DNA of 64,000 bases from Halopolyspora algeriensis. GTDB lineage: Bacteria > Actinomycetota > Actinomycetes > Mycobacteriales > Pseudonocardiaceae. The first letter of the stretch is position 1. Each line of letters begins with the position of its first letter. Position numbers and translations under genes: made by a program. Where the stretch lies: contig NZ_QPJC01000006.1 in NCBI RefSeq assembly GCF_003337235.1, positions 62,001 through 126,000 on the forward strand, written 5' to 3'. Positions 1 through 10,041 of the stretch are shown one piece after another. The notes below the pieces were generated by a model. It was not told where the DNA came from. It worked only from the letters and a program-made list of their open reading frames with translations, and did not search any database.

Positions 1-1174
1 TGGAGCACACCTTGTAGCGCTCCTCGGACTCGGAGGTCGCATACGACAGGCGCTCGTTGTCGGTGAGCGTGACCCGCACCTCCACGCATTCGGCAGGGGC
101 GATCCAGCCCTGCGACTCGATGTCCTTCCACGGCGCGTCGTAGCGCTTGGGGCCGATCAGGGAGAACACGTCGCCCTCGCGGCCGTCCTCGCGCACCAGT
201 GTCGCGGTCAGGCCGAGCCGCCGCCGTGACTGCAGGTCGGCGGTCATCCGGAACACGGGGGCGGGTAGCAGGTGCACCTCGTCGTAGATGATCAGTCCCC
301 AGTCGCGGGAGTCGAACAGATCCAGGTGCTTGTACTCGCCTTTGGATTTGCGGGTGATGACCTGGTACGTCGCGATGGTGATCGGACGGATCTCCTTTTT
401 CTCCCCGGAGTACTCGCCGATCTCGTCTTCGGTCAGCGAGGTGCGTTCGACGAGTTCGCGCTTCCACTGCCTGCCCGCCACGGTGTTGGTGACCAGGATC
501 AGCGTGGTCGCCTGGGCCTCGGCCATCGCCGCTGCCCCGACGAGTGTCTTACCCGCGCCGCAGGGCAGCACGACGACGCCGGAGCCGCCCGCCCAGAACG
601 ATTGCACGGCCTGGCGCTGGTAGTCGCGCAGTTGCCAGCCGTTTTCCTCCAGCGCGATCGCGTGCGCCTCACCGTCGACGTATCCGGCGAGGTCCTCGGC
701 GGGCCAGCCGAGCTTGAGCAGCGCCTGCTTGAGCCGGCCGCGCTCGCTCGGGTGCACCACGACGGTGTCGTCGTCGATGCGCTCCCCCAGCATCGGCTTG
801 ATCTTCTTGCTGCGCAGCACCTCTTCGAGGACCGCGCGATCCCGGGACAGCAGCACGAGTCCGTGCGCCGGATCGTTGGACAGTTCCAGCCGGCCGAAGC
901 GGCCCATCGTCTCGGTGATGTCGACCAGCAGCGGCTGCGGCACCGGGTAGCGGGAGTGCGTGACCAGCGCGTCGACGACCTGCTCCGGATCGTGCCCGGC
1001 GGCGCGGGCGTTCCACAGCGCCAGCGGCGTGATCCGGTAGGTGTGTACGTGCTCCGGGGCCCGTTCGAGTTCGGCGAACGGGGCGATGGCGGTGCGTGCG
1101 TCGTCGGCTTGAGCGTGGTCGACCTCGAGCAGCACGGTCTTGTCCGACTGGACGATGAGAGGTCCGTCAGTCAC
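1..1174 (-). CDS. xpb: DNA repair helicase XPB (5' part, cut by window edge)
   Basis: About 391 N-terminal codons of a superfamily 2 DNA helicase of the bacterial XPB/RAD25 type; the C-terminal helicase lobe lies beyond the left edge. An N-terminal XPB-type domain (residues about 1-170) is followed by Walker A LPCGAGKTLVG near residue 215, the DEAH-like box DEVHLLP and motif III GLTATLVREDG. The family unwinds DNA 3'-5' with ATP in repair. I chose the GTG start because GAGGAG lies 7 nt upstream. In mycobacteria the next gene upstream is the XPB partner protein; here that partner sits at 10828-13125, with an importer and a conservon between them. Confidence 0.95.
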   Translation of the reverse strand, partial: MTDGPLIVQSDKTVLLEVDHAQADDARTAIAPFAELERAPEHVHTYRITPLALWNARAAGHDPEQVVDALVTHSRYPVPQPLLVDITETMGRFGRLELSNDPAHGLVLLSRDRAVLEEVLRSKKIKPMLGERIDDDTVVVHPSERGRLKQALLKLGWPAEDLAGYVDGEAHAIALEENGWQLRDYQRQAVQSFWAGGSGVVVLPCGAGKTLVGAAAMAEAQATTLILVTNTVAGRQWKRELVERTSLTEDEIGEYSGEKKEIRPITIATYQVITRKSKGEYKHLDLFDSRDWGLIIYDEVHLLPAPVFRMTADLQSRRRLGLTATLVREDGREGDVFSLIGPKRYDAPWKDIESQGWIAPAECVEVRVTLTDNERLSYATSESEERYKVCS

Positions 1175-1270
1175 GGGGCAGACTCCTCGCAAGGGCGGGC
1201 TGGTCCGGTTCAGAGGTGGCGGGCACCGTTGGCGCCAACGGCTGCGCAGCCGTCCAGTATTCCACCGTCC

Positions 1271-2077
1271 TCAACCACGGTGGGCCGCCTGGGAGGAGGT
1301 GGAGTCCGGAATCGGTGTGTCGCGCAGCAGACGGGCGATCTCGCCACGCAGGTGAACGAAGGTCTCGGATTCGCGAGTGGTGATCTGGTCCCGGTCGTCG
1401 CCCAGCTCCACCGGCAGGTCCGCCACGATCTCCGCGGGCGCTTGCGACAGCACCAGCACCCGATCGCCGAGGTAGACGCTCTCGTCGATGTCGTGGGTGA
1501 CCAGCAGCACCGTGGTGTCCTGCTCCTTGCGCACCCGCAGCAGCAGGTCCTCCAGGTCGAACCGGGTCTGGGCGTCCACTGAGGCGAACGGTTCGTCCAT
1601 GAGCAGCAGCGCGGGTCGGCACGCCAGCGCCCGCGCGATCGCCACCCGTTGCTGCATGCCGCCGGAGAGCTGCCACGGATACTTCGCCGCCGCATCCGCC
1701 AGGCCGACCCAGCCCAGCGTCTCCGTGGCGCGCTCGCGCCGTTCGGCCTTGCTCAGACCTCGGGAGCGCAGCGGGAACTCGATGTTGCCCCGCACGCTCA
1801 TCCACGGAAACAGCGAGCGGCTGTAGTCCTGGAACACCACCGCCAGATCCTCGGGAACCTCCCGTACGAGATCCCCGTGCAGGTGCACCTGCCCCCGGCT
1901 CGGTTCGACGAGCCGGGCGATACATCGCAGCAGGGTGGACTTCCCGCACCCGGAGGGACCAACGATGCAGGTGAGTTCGCCGGATGCCACGGTGAACGTC
2001 AGGTCCGACATCGCGGTGTGGGCCTGCCTGCCGTCGTAGGTGTGGCCGAGCCCGGTGACGTCGAGCATGGTTCCCAC
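1271..2077 (-). CDS. ABC transporter ATP-binding protein, sulfonate/nitrate/taurine type
   Basis: A 268-residue ATPase of the SsuB/TauB/NrtD class that powers the import complex encoded just upstream. It has Walker A GPSGCGKST (about residues 40-48), signature LSGGMQQR, Walker B LLLMDEPFASVD and the switch His in VTHDID. The GTG start has GGAG 7 nt upstream; an ATG three codons in is the alternative. It is the last gene of a four-gene minus-strand operon (binding protein, two permeases, ATPase). Substrate cannot be read from the sequence; the class carries sulfonates, nitrate, bicarbonate, thiamine precursors or riboflavin. Confidence 0.93.
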   Translation of the reverse strand: MGTMLDVTGLGHTYDGRQAHTAMSDLTFTVASGELTCIVGPSGCGKSTLLRCIARLVEPSRGQVHLHGDLVREVPEDLAVVFQDYSRSLFPWMSVRGNIEFPLRSRGLSKAERRERATETLGWVGLADAAAKYPWQLSGGMQQRVAIARALACRPALLLMDEPFASVDAQTRFDLEDLLLRVRKEQDTTVLLVTHDIDESVYLGDRVLVLSQAPAEIVADLPVELGDDRDQITTRESETFVHLRGEIARLLRDTPIPDSTSSQAAHRG

Positions 2078-2095
2078 TACGAAACTCCTGTCCAG

Positions 2096-2911
2096 CTATT
2101 GGGGGAGGGCACGCAGTACGCGCTTCTCGACGGCCGTGAGGGCGGCGTTGAGCGCGTATCCGAGTACGCCCAGCAGCACCACGCCTGCCCAGAGTTGCGT
2201 GTACTCGAACCGGAACTGTGCGAGTTGCATCGCATGGCCGATGCCGTTGGTCGACCCGACCAGTTCGGAGATCACCATCATGATCAGTGCGAGCGCGAGA
2301 CTGATCCGCAACCCCGCGAAGACCTTCGGCAACGCCGCGGGCAGCACGACGCTGCCGATCCACTGCCCACGCGGGATACGGAAGGCGCGGGCCGTCTCGG
2401 TCTTGGTGACGTCGACCGCGCGGGCGCCGTCGGCGCTGTTGAGCAGGACCGGCCAGACGACTCCGAAGACGATCGTGGCGACCTGCATCCTGAATCCGAT
2501 GCCGAACAGCACCAGGAACACCGGCACCAGCGCGGGCGGCGGGATCGAGCGCGCGAAGGAGAACAACGCTCCGCAGTAGGCCATGGCGGTGCCGGAGCGT
2601 CCGAGCAGCAAGCCCGCGGTCACGCCCACGACGGCGGCGATCAGCCAGCCGAGCAGCAGCCTGCTCATGCTGGGGAGGATGTCGGTGAAGACCGCCTCGG
2701 TCAGGAACATCCTGCTCGCCGGCCCGCTGAACCAGTTGCTCCACATCCGGGCACCGATTTCCAGCGGTGTCGGGAAGAACACGCTCTGCACCGGGGTGGT
2801 GACCAGTTGCCAGCCGAGGAGGCAGGCGAGGAGCACTCCCCACTGCTGGGCCGGCCGCCCGAACCGTTTCCACAGCCGAGTGGACGGGGCTGCCGCTCCT
2901 GCCGTGCTCAT
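2096..2911 (-). CDS. ABC transporter permease, SsuC/TauC type (second)
   Basis: A 271-residue integral membrane permease with about six hydrophobic segments and the BPD_transp_1 coupling region (ETARAFRIPRGQWIG, about residues 170-185) that contacts the ATPase. Its start overlaps the stop of the preceding permease gene by 4 bp, indicating translational coupling. It resembles the other permease of this operon, so the importer probably has a heterodimeric channel, as in NMT1/THI5-like systems. Confidence 0.9.
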   Translation of the reverse strand: MSTAGAAAPSTRLWKRFGRPAQQWGVLLACLLGWQLVTTPVQSVFFPTPLEIGARMWSNWFSGPASRMFLTEAVFTDILPSMSRLLLGWLIAAVVGVTAGLLLGRSGTAMAYCGALFSFARSIPPPALVPVFLVLFGIGFRMQVATIVFGVVWPVLLNSADGARAVDVTKTETARAFRIPRGQWIGSVVLPAALPKVFAGLRISLALALIMMVISELVGSTNGIGHAMQLAQFRFEYTQLWAGVVLLGVLGYALNAALTAVEKRVLRALPQ

Positions 2912-3672
2912 GTCGTTCCTCCGGCCGGGGCCCAGGTGACCCAGCGGCGCTGCATGCCCGCCATCCCGGCGTTGATCGCATAGCCCAGCAGTCCGGCGAC
3001 CAGCGTGCCCGCCAGTACCTGGTCCATGCGTCCCGCGCCGCTGCCTGCGAGGTAGATGAAGTGGCCGATACCGCCGCTTGCGGGGACCAGCATCTCGGTG
3101 CTGATCAGCACGATCAGCGCTGTGCTCGCGGACAGGCGCAGGCCGGTGAGCACGAACGGCGCCACGCCCGGCAGCGTGACCCGCAGCAGGAGTTCGGGCC
3201 GGGAGATGTTGAACGCCCGGGCCGAGTCGAGCAGTTGATCATCGATCTCGCCGAGAGCGTAGATGGTGTTGAACAGCAGCGGCCACACCGCCGCGTAGAC
3301 GGCGAGGAAGATCTTGGTGCCGGGGCCACCGCCGGCGATGACCACCACCAGCGGGATCAATGCCACCGAGGGGATGGGGCGGAGAAATTCCACCACCGCG
3401 CCGACCGCGTTGCGCAGGAAGGGCACGCTGCCCAGCAGCAGGCCGGCGGGTACTGCGATCGCCGCTGCGATCGCCAGCGCGATCAGCCAGGACAGCACCG
3501 TGGCGATGACGTCGAGCAGGAAGGTGCGCTCACCGAGCAGACGAGCCAGTTCCACCAGCACGACCGACGGTGGGGGCAGGTATCCCTGCGGAGCCGAACC
3601 GGAGCGGCCGACGATCTCGCACACTGCGAGAAAGCCTGCCACACCGAGCAGGGGACGAATGCTGCCGCGCAT
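2908..3672 (-). CDS. ABC transporter permease, SsuC/TauC type (first)
   Basis: A 254-residue inner-membrane permease with multiple hydrophobic segments and the coupling motif SARAFNISRPELLLRVTLPG. I chose ATG 3672 because GGGAG lies 9 nt upstream and the product then begins directly before the first membrane segment. A GTG at 3705, immediately after the stop of the binding-protein gene, would add 11 residues. It forms the channel with the downstream permease. Confidence 0.88.
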   Translation of the reverse strand: MRGSIRPLLGVAGFLAVCEIVGRSGSAPQGYLPPPSVVLVELARLLGERTFLLDVIATVLSWLIALAIAAAIAVPAGLLLGSVPFLRNAVGAVVEFLRPIPSVALIPLVVVIAGGGPGTKIFLAVYAAVWPLLFNTIYALGEIDDQLLDSARAFNISRPELLLRVTLPGVAPFVLTGLRLSASTALIVLISTEMLVPASGGIGHFIYLAGSGAGRMDQVLAGTLVAGLLGYAINAGMAGMQRRWVTWAPAGGTT

Positions 3673-3705
3673 GAAGTGCCGCTCCCGAGTTGTGCCCGCT
3701 CGCAC

Positions 3706-4728
3706 TCACTCCTTCGGCGGTGCGTGGAACAGCATGGACTCGATGTCGAACTTCTTCTTGGGGAGTTGGCCGTTGGCCTTCATCAGCCCGGTGACACGCT
3801 CCAGCCGCGAGGCATCCAGCGTGGTGGGATAGGTGCCGATCTCCACCAGGGAGGCCGTGCTCGGGTCGATCTTGGTGTAGGTGGGCAGGAGCCGCTCCAC
3901 CTTGTTGCGGTCCGCGCCCGCCTCTCGCTGGGCTCGTGACATCACCCGCTGGAACTTGGCGGCGACGTCCCGGTTGTTCTCGACCCATGTGCCGGTCGCC
4001 GCGTACCCGGCGATGGGCATGTTCGCGGTGGGGCCCGAGGCGGTGTCGGCCAGTGTCTCGGCGCCGAGCTTGTGGGCCTGCGAAATGAACGGCTCGATGA
4101 CCGAGATCGCGGCGACATCGTTGTTTTTGAGGGCGGTCGGCATGTCGGGGAAGTCCATGACCACGAACTCGACGTCTTCTCTGGACAGCCCGTGGAGCTT
4201 CAGCGTCGCGAGCGTGGTCAGTTCGTTGATGTTGGCCCGGGTGTTGACCGCGATCTTCTCGTTCCGGAGCCGGTCGGGGGAGGTGATGCCTCGCCCGGGG
4301 TAGCGCATCAGCAGGAACGTGCCCTTGTCGGCCTGGTAGGCATCCGAGATCGCCTTGAGATCCACGACTCCCTGTTGCTGGGCTCGGAAGAACGACACCC
4401 AGTTGCCGAAGGTGATGTCCAGGGAGCCGTTGGCCAGTTTCGGGATGCCTTTGGCGCCCCCGGAGATGGTTTTCAGCTCGACGTTGAGGCCGGCCTGCTC
4501 GAAATATCCGTTCTGTATCGCCAGGTGTAGCGGGGCCACGTCGACCGCGGGCATGGTGCCGACCGTGATCGTGGTCAGATCACCCTTGGAGTCGGTGGAT
4601 CCGCCCTCCGATCCACTGAGCATCCCGCAGCCGGAGACGACGAGGAGGCTGAGACAAGCAACAAGGGCCAGAACCGCGCGGGACGGTGAGCCGCGTCTGC
4701 GGTCGGCTCGGCAAGCAGATCGAACCAT
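3706..4728 (-). CDS. ABC transporter substrate-binding lipoprotein, NMT1/SsuA-like
   Basis: A 340-residue lipoprotein with a basic N-terminus, a hydrophobic stretch and lipobox VSGC (Cys about residue 34), so it should be anchored outside the membrane. The mature part shows the NMT1/SsuA fold signature TITVGTMPAVDVAPLHLAI and later LKTISGGAKGIPKLANGSLD. It delivers ligand to the two permeases downstream. ATG is preceded by GGAG at 8 nt. Ligand unknown; a nitrogen- or sulfur-containing organic anion is a reasonable guess. Confidence 0.92.
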   Translation of the reverse strand: MVRSACRADRRRGSPSRAVLALVACLSLLVVSGCGMLSGSEGGSTDSKGDLTTITVGTMPAVDVAPLHLAIQNGYFEQAGLNVELKTISGGAKGIPKLANGSLDITFGNWVSFFRAQQQGVVDLKAISDAYQADKGTFLLMRYPGRGITSPDRLRNEKIAVNTRANINELTTLATLKLHGLSREDVEFVVMDFPDMPTALKNNDVAAISVIEPFISQAHKLGAETLADTASGPTANMPIAGYAATGTWVENNRDVAAKFQRVMSRAQREAGADRNKVERLLPTYTKIDPSTASLVEIGTYPTTLDASRLERVTGLMKANGQLPKKKFDIESMLFHAPPKE

Positions 4729-4771
4729 CTCGGGCTCTCCGGTGATACGGGCGGGTGAAGAACGCCATGTA

Positions 4772-4804
4772 CTCTTACTTCTTCAACACTGTGAGTCAAC
4801 AGTG
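4772..4804 (-). promoter_or_regulatory. Promoter and inverted-repeat operator candidate of the ABC operon
   Basis: On the minus strand TTGACT (4799-4794) and TAAGAG (4777-4772) are 16 nt apart, about 40 nt before the binding-protein start. The -35 lies inside the perfect inverted repeat CACTGT-N6-ACAGTG (4787-4804), a plausible repressor site. The regulator is not identifiable here. Confidence 0.45.
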
Positions 4805-5259
4805 GAGCCCCCACTCCTCGAAAGGGTGACGCTGTTCACCTTTGATTGCTCGTCAGGCAACGGAACGGAGCCGTGAGAGCGCGCCCGGCTCCTTCGAGAC
4901 GCTCCGGCGAGAGAGGCTGCCGGATCGATACCGATCGCTGCCGACGAGGTGATCGGAATCGCAGCGGACGCAGGTTTTCGACGGTGGTGAGCGCGAGGGA
5001 AACGTAAACCACCTGAATGGCTGAACCTGGAAGGGATCGGGTCACATTGCGTACTGGTGCCCCACTTCCCCGTTCGTCGTCGACGCCAGTACGCTGGCCT
5101 CGCCCATGGGAGTGACCCAGCCCGTACTCCTGTGCGGTGAGGGGGTCGGTGGCCTGAGCGGTTACCATCCCATGAGCTGCAAATTTCGGCTTTTGTGTCG
5201 GCCGGTGAATGCGTCGGCGCGGCACGTGCCCCGCGACTGTCGGAATGAGGAAGCCCGGA
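4805..5259. other. Divergent intergenic region upstream of the conservon
   Basis: About 450 nt between the ABC importer and the conservon. I see no convincing coding sequence. It must contain the conservon promoter, but I could not pick a clear -35/-10 pair. Short frames here are not supported by ribosome-binding sites or family resemblance. Confidence 0.4.
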
Positions 5260-8200
5260 GTGGCCCGAGGAGACAAAGGCTCCGATCGTCTCGACATGGT
5301 CGGCTCAGCGGACTCTCGTGCACCCTCAAAGGGTGACGAGTCGATTACTGCTGGTGAAGATGATGTGTCGTCGTCCACGCAGGGATCCTCGACCCGGAGT
5401 GGCGGCCTCGGTTCGGCCGGTGCCCACAACACCGGCCGCGGTTTCGGCGGTCTGCGGTCCATACGCGACTGGCGGCTGCGGACCAAACTCCTCGTGGTCA
5501 TGCTGATTCCGTCGATCGCGGCACTGGTTCTGGGGGCTCTGCAGGTTCGCTCCGCGTACGTGCAGGTGCAAGACCTCGCCGGAAACAGTCGCCAGGTCGA
5601 GCTGTACTCCAGCGCCCTGTCGGTCATGCACGAGCTGCAGCGCGAGCGCGACCTCACGGTTGCCTACATCGCCTCGGGCCGGACAGCCGGCAGAGCCGAG
5701 CTGGACGAGCAGCGAGCCGCCGTGGACCGCGAGATCTCCCGGTTCCGTTCCGACATCGATCGGGTACGCAACGGTTCGCATCCCGAAGTGGCCGACCGGT
5801 TCCGCAGAGCCGCATCCAGCCTCGACCGCCTCGCTTCGCTGCGCCAGGTCACCGACAACACGCAATACCCCGTCGACGCTGCTCTGCGGGCCTACACCGG
5901 CATCGTGGACAGCCTGCTGCATCTGGGCGAGCAGGACATCAAACGGATCGACAACCCCGAGGTCGTCCGCCTCGTCCTGGCAGCCAGCGCGATGTCCCAT
6001 GTCAAGGAACAGGAATCCACCAAACGGGCGCTGCTGGCCGCGGTGCTGCACGGCGGTGGTTTCGAGCCGGGTGAACAACGGAGGCTGCTCGCCGCCGACA
6101 CGGCGCTGGATGCGGCCTTGCACGACTTCCGGAAGTGGGCCACTCCCGCGCAGTTGCAGCTCTACAACGACACCGTGGCCGGTGTGGCTGTGGACCAGGC
6201 AAGCACCATCGAGGAAACGGCGCTCGTGCGGGCCCAGTCCGGCGAGCAGCTCACCGACCTGTCGTCGCAGGAGTGGCTGCAGACCTCCACCGAGACCGTC
6301 AACCTGACGTACCGGGTGGGGCAGCAGTTGCACGGGCAGGTGCAGGACAGAGTGGACGAACTCGCCGGTGAGGCACGTACCCGGATGTACCTCTCGGCGG
6401 GGCTGGTCCTCGGTGCTTTGGTGCTGGCCTCCACGATCGCCTTGCTCGTGGCCCGCTCGCTGTTGCTGCCACTGCGGACCCTGCGCCGGTCGGCCCTGGA
6501 GGTGGCCGACAACCGGTTGCCCGATGCGGTGAACTCGATCCTCGACGAATCGACCCCGGAAATCTCCTCCCGTGGCCGGATCGAACCGATCCCGGTACAC
6601 ACCAGGGAGGAGATCGGGCGGGTGGCCCGCTCGTTCGATGCCGTGCATTCACAGGCGCTGCGTCTGGCTTCCGAACAGGCACTGCTGCGCAACAACGTCA
6701 ACGATCTGTTCGTCAACCTGGCACGGCGCAGCCAGACCCTGGTGCAGCGTCAGCTCTCGCTCATCGACCGCCTCGAGCAGGACGAGCAGGATCCGGACCA
6801 GCTCAGCAGTCTGTTCGAACTGGACCATCTCGCCACCCGGATGCGGCGCAACAACGAGAACCTGCTGATTCTGGGCGGCACCGACCTGACCCGGCGCACG
6901 ATACGTCCCGTTCCGCTGGCCGAGGTCGTCGGTGCCGCGGTCTCCGAGGTGGAGCAATACGCGCGGATCGCCATCGCCGATGCTCCCGAGCTTGCGATCC
7001 AGGGCCGCATCGTCAACGACGTGGTGCACCTGATCGCCGAGTTGCTGGAGAACGCCACCGTATTCTCCAACCCGGACACCGAGGTCACCGTCCGGACCGC
7101 CTATCGCCAGCAGGAACTCGTTCTGGAGATTCGCGACCGCGGAGTGGGCATCGACCCCGTGGAGCTGTCCGACATCAACGATCGGCTGATCCGGCCACCG
7201 GAAGTGGATGTCGCGGTTTCCCGCCGCATGGGGCTTTACGTGGTCGGCCAGCTCTCGCGGCGGCACGACATCGGCGTCGAGTTGCACAACAACGACGACC
7301 TCGAAGGTGGCGTCACCGCGACGGTTCACCTGTCCGGGGAGTACGTGCTCCAGCTCACCGCGGACGGTCCCGTGCCGATGCCGGACATGCAACGGGCGGC
7401 GGCTCACGACCGGCGTGATGCGCTCGTCGACAGCGGCTCCCAGGGCGGAGTCGCCGCGGCCTTCGGGCACGGTGGAACCGCACGCGCCCTCACCGAGCCG
7501 CCCACCGAGAGGGCCGTGCCGGTGAGCGGCCACGGTGCGCAGGCGCCGGCCGCGGAGGACGAAGACGCTTCGTGGCCGGATTCCGAGGCGGCGGACGAAC
7601 CGGCCACCCAGTACTCCGTGCAGGTTGCTGCGGGACATTCCTACGGGGCGACCGATATCCCGCACTGGAACGCGGATTCCGGCACGGTGGCTCCCGAGGG
7701 GAGCGGAGAGCTCGCTCGGGACGAGGTCTCCGATGCCGAATGGCCGAGCGAAGATGTCGCCGTGGACCGCGACATCCCCGAGGTGTACGACGGGCAGTGC
7801 GGTGCTCCCCCGGGGGTCGAAGGCCCTGCGAGCCTGTTCCACAGTCCCCTCGAAACCGAGAAGACGACCCAGTTCGCACCGACCACCGACGATCGGGAGC
7901 CGGAAGGGCACATAGGGGGTGCTCTGGCGCCTGCGGACAGCGGTGTTCCGGAGCAGGAGCAGTCGGCGGGCGTGCAGCCGGAGGCCGCCGCCCGCGACAT
8001 GGACGACGCGCCGACCGAGCGCCTACCGATTTACGAGGCCGTGCTCTCCCAGTGGTTCCGTGAACCCGAAGAGGAGGATGGTGCTTCTCCGGTGGCTCCC
8101 GACACCGCGGAGGAGAAAGCCGACGGTGCCGGGACGGCCTTGCCGGAGGATGTCGCGAGCCGGACGAACAGCGGCTTCCCCGCCTTCGATGCGGACCCGC

Positions 8201-8856
8201 CCCGGAACGGGGAGCATGGCCGGAACACGTCCGCCGAGACGGTGGAGGATCTCGCCGGAGCCGGTACGGCCGGAACCGGCGAAGTCGGCACCCGTAACGG
8301 CACGGATCTCTCACCCGATCGAGGTGACCCGCTCCAGGGGGTATTCGCCGAGGAGAACGAGCACGTCGACAGGAGTGCTCGCAACGGTTCGGAATACCCG
8401 GGCGGACCGATCGGGGAACCGGAACCGAACGGATCGGCTCCCGAGGCGGAGCCGGCTGAGGAGCCGCGGGTCGGGCGGCGGGCTGCGACCCGGGAGCAGC
8501 GGAACCGCGTTGCCGAGGAGCGGCAGGCTGCCGAGCCCGGCTGGGGAGCCGGCGACGCGGGCTGGCAGGCCGCCGAGGCGCTCATGGAGCAGTACGATCA
8601 GGAGCAGGAGACGACTTCGGCAGGACTGCCCAAGCGCAGACCCCAGTCTCACCTGGTTCCGGGTTCCGCCACGGTCCGGCTGCAGTCCCCGCCGCCGGAG
8701 AATCCCGCCAAGCCTCGCTCGGCCGAAGCCGTGCGTGGCAGGATGTCGAATTTTCAGCAAGGCGTCCAGCGTGGCCGGCACGCCAAGATCGACGATGAAC
8801 CGGCCTCGACCGAACAGTCCCACTCGATCTCGAGTCGTCACGAGGAGCAGGAGTGA
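5260..8856 (+). CDS. Conservon sensor histidine kinase with nitrate/nitrite-sensing domain (CvnA-like)
   Basis: A roughly 1198-residue membrane kinase-like protein. After a variable N-terminus comes a membrane segment ([20 protein letters not shown], about residues 76-95), an extracytoplasmic NIT-type helical sensor domain (about 100-370), a second membrane segment (about 378-402), a HAMP-like region, and a histidine-kinase-type ATPase domain with N-box [12 protein letters not shown] and G-box DRGVGIDP (about 560-700). The last 480 residues are acidic, low-complexity and probably disordered. GTG 5260 is preferred (GAGGAAG at 6 nt); 5209 and 5245 are in-frame alternatives. It heads the kinase-roadblock-DUF742-GTPase set known as a conservon in Streptomyces. 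The input signal is unknown. Confidence 0.9.
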   Translation: MARGDKGSDRLDMVGSADSRAPSKGDESITAGEDDVSSSTQGSSTRSGGLGSAGAHNTGRGFGGLRSIRDWRLRTKLLVVMLIPSIAALVLGALQVRSAYVQVQDLAGNSRQVELYSSALSVMHELQRERDLTVAYIASGRTAGRAELDEQRAAVDREISRFRSDIDRVRNGSHPEVADRFRRAASSLDRLASLRQVTDNTQYPVDAALRAYTGIVDSLLHLGEQDIKRIDNPEVVRLVLAASAMSHVKEQESTKRALLAAVLHGGGFEPGEQRRLLAADTALDAALHDFRKWATPAQLQLYNDTVAGVAVDQASTIEETALVRAQSGEQLTDLSSQEWLQTSTETVNLTYRVGQQLHGQVQDRVDELAGEARTRMYLSAGLVLGALVLASTIALLVARSLLLPLRTLRRSALEVADNRLPDAVNSILDESTPEISSRGRIEPIPVHTREEIGRVARSFDAVHSQALRLASEQALLRNNVNDLFVNLARRSQTLVQRQLSLIDRLEQDEQDPDQLSSLFELDHLATRMRRNNENLLILGGTDLTRRTIRPVPLAEVVGAAVSEVEQYARIAIADAPELAIQGRIVNDVVHLIAELLENATVFSNPDTEVTVRTAYRQQELVLEIRDRGVGIDPVELSDINDRLIRPPEVDVAVSRRMGLYVVGQLSRRHDIGVELHNNDDLEGGVTATVHLSGEYVLQLTADGPVPMPDMQRAAAHDRRDALVDSGSQGGVAAAFGHGGTARALTEPPTERAVPVSGHGAQAPAAEDEDASWPDSEAADEPATQYSVQVAAGHSYGATDIPHWNADSGTVAPEGSGELARDEVSDAEWPSEDVAVDRDIPEVYDGQCGAPPGVEGPASLFHSPLETEKTTQFAPTTDDREPEGHIGGALAPADSGVPEQEQSAGVQPEAAARDMDDAPTERLPIYEAVLSQWFREPEEEDGASPVAPDTAEEKADGAGTALPEDVASRTNSGFPAFDADPPRNGEHGRNTSAETVEDLAGAGTAGTGEVGTRNGTDLSPDRGDPLQGVFAEENEHVDRSARNGSEYPGGPIGEPEPNGSAPEAEPAEEPRVGRRAATREQRNRVAEERQAAEPGWGAGDAGWQAAEALMEQYDQEQETTSAGLPKRRPQSHLVPGSATVRLQSPPPENPAKPRSAEAVRGRMSNFQQGVQRGRHAKIDDEPASTEQSHSISSRHEEQE

Positions 8857-9281
8857 CTGGGTCCGCCCACCAACCCATGAGCAGCAGCAACTTCAGTTGG
8901 CTGATTACCGACTTCGTGCGCCGGGTTCCCGGTGTCGCGCACTCGGTCGTGGTCTCAGCGGACGGACTGCTGCTCGCAGGCTCGCAGGGTTTGCCCCGCG
9001 ACCGTGCCGAGCAGCTCTCCGCGGTCGCGTCCGGCCTGGCCAGCTTGACTCAGGGAGCAGCGCGATGTTTCGAGGCCGGTGATGTCACCCAGACCGTCGT
9101 CGAGATGGAACAGGGCTACTTGTTCCTGATGTCGATCAGCGATGGATCGTGCCTGGCGGTGCTGGCGGCTCCCAACGCCGACATCGGCCTGGTCGCCTAC
9201 GAGATGACCCTCCTCGTGGAGCGGGTCGGTCGCCAGCTCACACCGGAGCTGCGCGCGCAGTTGCAGGGGATGAGCCGATGA
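8853..9281 (+). CDS. Roadblock/LC7 domain protein of the conservon (CvnB-like)
   Basis: A 142-residue single-domain roadblock/LC7 protein (core [20 protein letters not shown], about residues 21-40). Such proteins act as scaffolds or GTPase-activating partners for the small GTPase encoded two genes later. The GTG overlaps the kinase stop by 4 bp and has GAGGAG 5 nt upstream; ATG 8877 would shorten it by eight residues. No signal peptide, so cytosolic. Confidence 0.92.
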   Translation: MTGSAHQPMSSSNFSWLITDFVRRVPGVAHSVVVSADGLLLAGSQGLPRDRAEQLSAVASGLASLTQGAARCFEAGDVTQTVVEMEQGYLFLMSISDGSCLAVLAAPNADIGLVAYEMTLLVERVGRQLTPELRAQLQGMSR

Positions 9282-9312
9282 GTACCGCCGCGGGAGCCGA
9301 GGGGAGTTCACC

Positions 9313-10041
9313 ATGAGCGGGGGTGCCGATCCCAACTGGGACGGTGATCTTTTCCGGTTGTACAGCAAACGGATGGGGCCGGGTTCCTGGCAGGACGATT
9401 TCCTCGACGGTTCGAGTGCGGAGGAGGCGGACTTCGGCTCCTCCGCACCGTTCGAGAGAACAGGTGACCAGGAGTATGGTCTGTTCGGCGGGCCGGGAGC
9501 CGACCTGTTCGGCTCCGGTTACGGCTCGGAGCAGGCGGAGGCCGATGCCCGGTCCGGGCCGGAGCAGTACCCGGAGGGCGGCCCCGCCTCGATGCCGTCG
9601 ATCTCCCAGCCGATGTCCCCGCTCTCGGGCTCCATGCCCTCCATTTCCGGATCGATGCCGTCCATACCCGATCAGGGGGCGGTCGAGGACGCCGGGAGTG
9701 AGACCGGCTCGCTGATGCGGCCGTACGCGCGCACCCGGGGCCGTACCCGAGCGGAATACGATCTGGCTATCGAGACGCTGGTGTCCACCAGCGAACGCGG
9801 TCGTACCCAGGCCGCGCAGTCCAAGCCCGAGCATCGCTCCATCTGCGGGCTGTGTACGGATGCCCGCTCGGTGGCCGAGATCTCGGCCCACCTGCGCCTC
9901 CCCCTCGGCGTGGTGCGGGTGCTGGTCGGTGACATGGCCGGTCTTGGCCTGGTGCAGATTCATGACAGTGGAATGGTCGTGGGCGACCGGCCGTCCATGG
10001 AGTTCTTGGAAAGGGTTCTCAGTGGGCTACGCAAGCTCTGA
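9313..10041 (+). CDS. DUF742 protein of the conservon (CvnC-like)
   Basis: A 242-residue protein. The C-terminal 110 residues form the DUF742 domain, a winged-helix-like fold, recognisable from LMRPYARTRGRTR through ICGLCTDARSVAEISAHLRLPLGVVRVLVGDMAGLGLV. The N-terminal half is an acidic, Gly/Ser/Pro-rich extension containing a repeated SMPSIS/SMPSIP motif. ATG has GGGGAG 6 nt upstream. Its 3' end overlaps the GTPase gene by 20 nt. Confidence 0.9.
   Translation: MSGGADPNWDGDLFRLYSKRMGPGSWQDDFLDGSSAEEADFGSSAPFERTGDQEYGLFGGPGADLFGSGYGSEQAEADARSGPEQYPEGGPASMPSISQPMSPLSGSMPSISGSMPSIPDQGAVEDAGSETGSLMRPYARTRGRTRAEYDLAIETLVSTSERGRTQAAQSKPEHRSICGLCTDARSVAEISAHLRLPLGVVRVLVGDMAGLGLVQIHDSGMVVGDRPSMEFLERVLSGLRKL

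Noticed and set aside
1649-2983. Long plus-strand frame opposite the ABC ATPase and permease
   Set aside because: Antisense to two genes with clear family motifs; composition is Gln/Glu/His/Arg-rich as expected for a shadow frame at this G+C.
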